A stretch of DNA of 64,000 bases. Origin: Pseudomonadota bacterium (lineage in GTDB: Bacteria; Pseudomonadota; Gammaproteobacteria; Steroidobacterales; GCA-2729495). The notes beneath the pieces are model-generated. The model had not been told where the DNA came from. It worked only from the letters and a program-made list of their open reading frames with translations, and made no database searches. The stretch is from assembly GCA_963204745.1 (NCBI GenBank), contig CAUJHF010000063.1:49287-113286 (forward strand), in the 5' to 3' direction. This document shows positions 59,188 through 64,000 of the stretch, piece after piece; the stretch's first letter is position 1, and each line of letters begins with the position of its first letter. A program made the translations under genes and the position numbers.

Positions 59188-61727
59188 ATGTTGAACGCAA
59201 CACGAGCCGTCGTGCCGTGCGCGGGCCTGACGGTGCTCGCACTGTTTGCTACTGGCGCCACCATAATGATGACCAGCCAGTCGGCCGCTGCCGATGATAT
59301 TATAGAGAGATCATCGTTACAGTCCGCCAGCGCGCAGAGTCGATCCAGGATGTTCCTGGTTCCGTGTCGGCTTTCTCATCCGCGCAAATCGAATCCCTGG
59401 GAATTCATCGGCCCGAAGATTTCATTGGCCAGACGCCGGGCGTATCGATCGTGAACTCTGCTGAAGCTGGCGACACCCAGGTAAATATCCGCGGCATCAA
59501 TGGCACTCGCGATGCCGAAACTAACTACGCGTTGATCATTGACGGCATCCTGATGACCAACCCGGCGGCCCTGAACCGGGAATACACCAACCTTCAGCAG
59601 ATCGAAGTGCTCAAAGGCCCGCAGGGCGCCGTTTACGGCCGCAACGCGGCTGCCGGTGCCATCATCATCACTACCAAGAAGCCGGCTAGTCAATGGGGTG
59701 GCGACATGAAGGCCACATTCGCCCAGGATTCAACGTATTCCCTGTCCGGTCTCGTGGGCGGCCCGGTCAGCGACACCCTGGGGGTGAGCGTCGGAGCCAA
59801 CTACCAGGATACCGACGGTTTTTATCGGAACCGGTACTACGGTGGCAGCGCTGACGTCGATTTTTTCAAGAGCTGGGATGTGAACGCACGGGCCGTGTGG
59901 GAGCCGTCGGCCAACCTGACCGTCGACAGCAAGCTGCGCGTCGGCTCGGTGGATGCCGCTTCGATCAGCTTCAACTCCGTGTTTCAGATTCCGAGTCTGG
60001 TGGGTTTCCTGGAGAACGCCTTTGGCTACACCCCTGCGGACGCAGCCTTCGCCTACGAGAATGTCAACGGCCACAAGTTTGAGTTTGACAACAACATCAA
60101 GCCCTACAATAACCAGGATTCGCTGGAAGCCTCAGTCAAGATCGACTATGACCTGAAATGGGCCGACCTCACGGCCTGGGGACTCTATAGCGACATCGAA
60201 AACGATCTCGGCGCCGACGGCACCAGTGGCGCCTTTGGTTTCTTCTTCAATGACCAGCAATGTATTGATACGACCGCAGAGCTCAATGCGGAGCAGTACA
60301 AGCTGATCCCGCCACAGATGATCGGCCCCACACCTGGCTTCTCGCTGTTCGGTGGCTACACCGCCACCGCCTGCGACGGCACGCAATACCAGAAGCGTGA
60401 TCAGAAGGATTACTCGCTGGAGGTCCGTCTCGCATCGAAAGGTGATCAGCGGCTCCGCTGGCTTACCGGCCTGTACTACCTGAATCTGGAGCGCGAGGTG
60501 GGCGTAAACACCGGCATCGATCGCGGCTACGGCGCGTTCAGGACGCTGTATACCGATGATCCGCGCAATCCCACGGAACAACTGGTCCATGACGAATTCA
60601 ACACGGATGTCTACGCCATTTTCGGCCAGTTGGCCTACGACATTACCGACACGATCGAGGCCTCGATCGCGCTGCGCTATGACCGCGAAGAGCGCGAGGT
60701 AACGAGCCGCGTGCCAGTGGACGCCACTGACCTGTATATCGATACCTGCGGCGACGGGCGCGCGAGTAACCCGATCAACCCCGGCCTCTGCGCGACGGGC
60801 AGTATCCCTGGCCAGAGCAAGACTTTTGACGAGTTGGAACCGAAGCTGTCGCTGACGTGGGACGTCACGGAGGCCACAACCCTGTATGGCACCGCTGGCG
60901 TCGGCTTCAAGAGCGGCGGCTTCAATAACCAGGGTTCCGCGGCCACGATTGACTTGTTCATCAATCAACCGTTGCTGGGACCTGGTGGGCCATTCGAGGG
61001 CAGCGGCTACGCTCCAGTCATCATCCAGGATTCCTACGACAAGGAAACCTCATGGGCCTACGAGATCGGATTGAAGTCGCGCGGCCTGGATGACCGACTG
61101 AGATACGAGTTGGCCGCTTATTATCTTGACGTCGACGACATGCAGTTCTTCGAGTTCTTTGTCGGCGGTTTCGGCCTGCTGCGCGTCGTGTCGAACATCG
61201 ACAGTGTCGACATCAAGGGTATCGAAGCCTCAGTCAGCCTCACCGCCACCGACTGGCTGACGCTGTATGCCGGCGCCAACATGAATGATACGGAGATCAA
61301 GAAGAACAGCGCGCGACCGGACAGCGTGGGTAACAAATCACCCTACACCCCGGATTACACCGCCAATGCCGGCGCGCAGGTTACCTATCCGCTGTCAGCC
61401 CGCTTTGACTTTGTTGGCAGTATCGACGTTTCCTGGGTGGGTCAAACCTGGTTCCATGTGATCCAGAACAATAGCCGGCCCACATACTTTTCACAGTTTT
61501 TCCCGCTGGATGCGGCCAACTACTCAATCACCCAACGCGATGCCTACTCGGTGGTCAATCTCCGGGCCGGTATTTCCGGCGACCGCTGGTCCCTGGTCGG
61601 CTTCATAAATAATGCACTCGATGAGGACTGGCTGCAGGAAGTCATCCCGGCTCCTGAATTCGGTGGTTCCTTCATTCATCCGGGCACAGAGCGTCGCCTT
61701 GGTGTGGAGGCTACGCTGAAGTTCTGA
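59188..61727 (+). CDS. TonB-dependent receptor, frameshifted near the signal peptide/TonB box (about 59305-59310)
   Basis: Frame 1: MLNATRAVVPCAGLTVLALFATGATIMMTSQSAAADDII; frame 3: EIIVTVRQRAESIQDVPGSVSAFSSAQIESLGIHRPEDFIGQTPGVSIVN...; plug NIRGINGTRDAETNYALIIDGILM, KGPQGAVYGRNAAAGAI; C-terminal RRLGVEATLKF. Long frame is 59364..61727. Confidence 0.88.
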
Positions 61728-61749
61728 TTCAATCAGATTCTGACGACTT

Positions 61750-61778
61750 GAACGCCGGCTTTCGCCGGCGTTCTTTTT
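61750..61778 (+). terminator. Rho-independent terminator after the TonB-dependent receptor
   Basis: GAACGCCGGC-tttc-GCCGGCGTTC perfect 10-bp stem followed by TTTTT. Confidence 0.92.
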
Positions 61779-61869
61779 GAAGCGTGGAGACAGCATGGCC
61801 TTGTACGACAAGAACAGATCTTATGCCGGGCCAATCAGGCTTGAGCCGGGTCCATTGCTGCCCATTCGT

Positions 61870-61950
61870 GCAGTGATGGGTCCAGCTGCATCTGCCACCT
61901 GTTTTCGATTGCGATGATCCGATGCGTTCACTAATCGTCAAGCGCACGCC
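61870..61950 (+). repeat. Direct repeat copy B (arsM-like 3' remnant + dehalogenase 5' end)
   Basis: Matches 58955..59035; encodes AVMGPAASATC (cf. AVVAPAASGGC) then MRSLIVKRT (cf. MSSLVFKRT). Confidence 0.85.
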
Positions 61951-62836
61951 TGACAGGCGCTTTGATAATCTGCCTGAATACGCCTTCATGCCACGATATT
62001 GTCAGTTGCCGGACGCATGCTTCGGTCGTCTGCGCATGCACTATCTGGATGAAGGGCCGGTCGACGCGCCTGTGGTGTTGCTGATGCACGGGCAGGGCAC
62101 ATGGTCATACATGTACCGAAAGATGATCCCGCTGCTCGTCGCTGGAGGTTACCGGGTGGTGGCACCGGACTACATCGGCTTCGGCCGTTCCGACAAGCTG
62201 CCGGAAACGGAGGACTACAGCTTTCAGAAACACGTGGACTGGTTGGTGTGTTTTCTCGATATGCTGCAGATCCGGGATGCGACCGCCTATCTGTTCGATT
62301 GGGGTGGCTACTTCGGGCTGCGTATCGCGGCGCTGCGTCCGGAGTTTTTCGGCCGACTCGTGTTGAGCAATACCATGTTGCCGCAAGGGCAGGGCGGCAG
62401 CGGGCGGGAATGGTTTCTGAACTGGCGTGAGCAGCAGTTCGCACTGCCGAAGTTTCCGCAGGGCGAGATGGTCAATACAGGTGTCGTCGAGAAGCTCAGG
62501 CCCGAGATCATCGCTGCCTACGACGCGCCTTACCCGGACCAGAGCTTCAAGACCGGTCCACGACGCTGCCCCATGATCCTGCCGATCTGGCCCGACGATC
62601 CGGCCAGTATTGCCAATAGAGAAGCGTGGCAGAAGTTGGCGGGCTGGACGAAGCCGGTACTCACGCTCTTCAGTGCCAGTCTCGGTGCCGGCAGTCTGGG
62701 GCCGGATGCGATCAAGGCGCATATCCCCGGGGCCAGGGGGCAGCCGCATGCGCTGCTGGATCCGGCCGGGTTCTATATCGTTGAGGACCGGTATCGGGAG
62801 ATTGCGACGCGGATTGCCGAGTTCGCCGCCTATTAG
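61922..62836 (+). CDS. Haloalkane dehalogenase-like alpha/beta hydrolase, catalytic triad degenerate
   Basis: HGQGTWSYMYRKMIPLLVAGGYRVVAPDYIGFGRSDK, LFDWGGYFGLRIAALRPEFFGRLVLSNTMLP, PDDPASIANREAW, IPGARGQPHALLDPAGFYIVED. Confidence 0.9.
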   Translation: MRSLIVKRTPDRRFDNLPEYAFMPRYCQLPDACFGRLRMHYLDEGPVDAPVVLLMHGQGTWSYMYRKMIPLLVAGGYRVVAPDYIGFGRSDKLPETEDYSFQKHVDWLVCFLDMLQIRDATAYLFDWGGYFGLRIAALRPEFFGRLVLSNTMLPQGQGGSGREWFLNWREQQFALPKFPQGEMVNTGVVEKLRPEIIAAYDAPYPDQSFKTGPRRCPMILPIWPDDPASIANREAWQKLAGWTKPVLTLFSASLGAGSLGPDAIKAHIPGARGQPHALLDPAGFYIVEDRYREIATRIAEFAAY

Positions 62837-62870
62837 CACCGTATTTCGTGGCGCCTATAGACAGTCGTGG

Positions 62871-63746
62871 CTACCTGGTACCGGCGCGCTCGCGCAGATA
62901 CTCGGTGTCTTCAAACATGAATTCTTTCCAGTTTTTCGTGTCGAGTATCTCTGGCACGAAGCGGCGTACACCGGCCATCACGTCTGCAGGCAGGGCATCA
63001 AGGCTGGAGATCTTGGTGCCGAAGCCACGCGCGACTGTTCCGCCCGGGCGATCCCCCATGCCCATCCACGGCTGCCAGCGGTTCTTGTTCTGCAGTTGGG
63101 CATGTATGGGTGCGGAGTTGACCTGGGGATTAGCGACGTCTGTGAACAGGGCCGAGATGGTCATGAATGAATTCACATAGTTGGTCTCTCCGGGCCGCAC
63201 CATGTCGGGCATTTTCTCGATGGACTGCGTGGCGAGAAATATACGGTCACCGATCAACTCGAGCGGCAGCGCCTTCGGCGTGTAGCCCATCGCGGTAATG
63301 CCCTCCGGCGTGTAAATGCGCGGTACAGGGCCGAGCCGGAAGTGATGGATATTGTGCCGCTTTCCGGTCAGCGGATTGTCGAAGTATTCAAGTGGTTCAT
63401 GGCTGTCGATCTTCGTGTAAAAACCCACCTCGTACTTGCGCATTTCGTATCGGTCGTCGCCCTTCGCTTCCCAGTAGTCGACCAGGATATTGTTCATCGT
63501 GAACAGCGGCACGAAGTTGCCTGTGCCCATGTCGCCATAGAGATTTAGCCGGAAGAAACTGTGTACGGTCTCCGTGCCCAGACTGCCGACCATCTTGACG
63601 TGAGTGCGTAATGCGGTCAGCGGATCAGCCAGATTGAAGTCTTGCGGGACGCCAGCCGCAGCCTTCTGTGCGACTGCCGGAGCCAGGGCCAGTGTGCCGA
63701 GACTTGCGACGCCGCCAAGTGCAGTTCGCCGTGTCATTGAGTGCAT
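62871..63746 (-). CDS. DUF1838 family protein with Tat-like signal
   Basis: MTRRTALGGVASLGTLALAPAVAQ; body GDMGTGNFVPLFTMNNILVDYWEAKGDDRYEMRKYEVGFYTKIDSHEPLEYFDNPLTGK typical of DUF1838 as I recall it. Confidence 0.75.
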   Translation of the reverse strand: MHSMTRRTALGGVASLGTLALAPAVAQKAAAGVPQDFNLADPLTALRTHVKMVGSLGTETVHSFFRLNLYGDMGTGNFVPLFTMNNILVDYWEAKGDDRYEMRKYEVGFYTKIDSHEPLEYFDNPLTGKRHNIHHFRLGPVPRIYTPEGITAMGYTPKALPLELIGDRIFLATQSIEKMPDMVRPGETNYVNSFMTISALFTDVANPQVNSAPIHAQLQNKNRWQPWMGMGDRPGGTVARGFGTKISSLDALPADVMAGVRRFVPEILDTKNWKEFMFEDTEYLRERAGTR

Positions 63747-63888
63747 GCGAGTCTCCTCTGCCGCGGTCTATAAAGTGCTCATCGTGCCCGGGCCGGGTTG
63801 TGTTGTTTGCACCAGACCTGATTGTTCAACGTCGCGTACGAAAGACCGGCTTACCGGCACGGGGGTGCGGACAGAACCTTGGACTGGT

Positions 63889-64000
63889 TTAGGTTGCATA
63901 TCCGAGGTTCGCGCGGTACTCCATTGGACTGCGTGAACCCAGTGAGATTTTGATCCGCTCTTCGTTGTACCAGCGAATGTACGAGTCAACCTCAGCGATG
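63889..64000 (-). mobile_element. IS3-family transposase, C-terminal fragment (continues past window end)
   Basis: Reverse strand IAEVDSYIRWYNEERIKISLGSRSPMEYRANLGYAT*; WYN.ERI....G..SP.EYR..LG pattern. Confidence 0.85.

Noticed and set aside
60132-60968. 278-aa minus-strand ORF inside the TonB-dependent receptor
   Set aside because: Antisense to a clear receptor barrel; no family resemblance.
63840-63890. Terminal inverted repeat of the IS3-family element
   Set aside because: The sequence after the transposase stop may contain the IS end, but the other end is outside the window so no inverted repeat or target duplication can be verified.
1-64000. CRISPR array, retron, toxin-antitoxin or phage-defence locus
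   Set aside because: No regularly spaced repeats, reverse transcriptase, Cas, or recognisable defence genes were found on either strand.

Overview
The window is chromosomal DNA, apparently from a gammaproteobacterium. Most of it is densely packed housekeeping and envelope genes. From left to right it holds: an FHA / PP2C / CHASE2-Ser-Thr-kinase signalling cluster; radA; a CorC-like protein; ffh-rpsP-rimM-trmD-rplS; a TatT-type TRAP transporter operon; a PQQ-type sugar dehydrogenase; sppA; a complete sufR-B-C-D-S-U-T operon plus sixA; class I FBP aldolase with mlaFEDCB, convergent with bepA-mlaA; bcp, gcvR-like, dapA and a very short BamC-like lipoprotein; tRNA-Ser(GGA); three small envelope/stress proteins; a SMP-30-like/DUF420 pair divergent from TetR and Rieske-oxygenase genes; the SRP 4.5S RNA followed by dnaX-ybaB-recR; rsgA/orn; ppsA/ppsR; pgm; a DUF1249 gene; a coiled-coil orphan; prc; a group of small envelope proteins including a peptidase-MA-like protein; a CDF transporter and an EamA transporter. 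The accessory right end (about 57.9-64 kb) holds an AS3MT/ArsM-like arsenite methyltransferase, a TonB-dependent receptor whose signal peptide is out of frame, a haloalkane dehalogenase homologue that keeps its Asp nucleophile but appears to have lost the catalytic His (replaced by Phe) and the catalytic acid, a Tat-exported DUF1838 protein, and an IS3-family transposase fragment. An 81-bp imperfect direct repeat spanning the arsM-3'/dehalogenase-5' junction flanks the receptor. This right end is the best candidate for something undescribed. All calls come from reading the sequence and motifs by eye; no database search was run.
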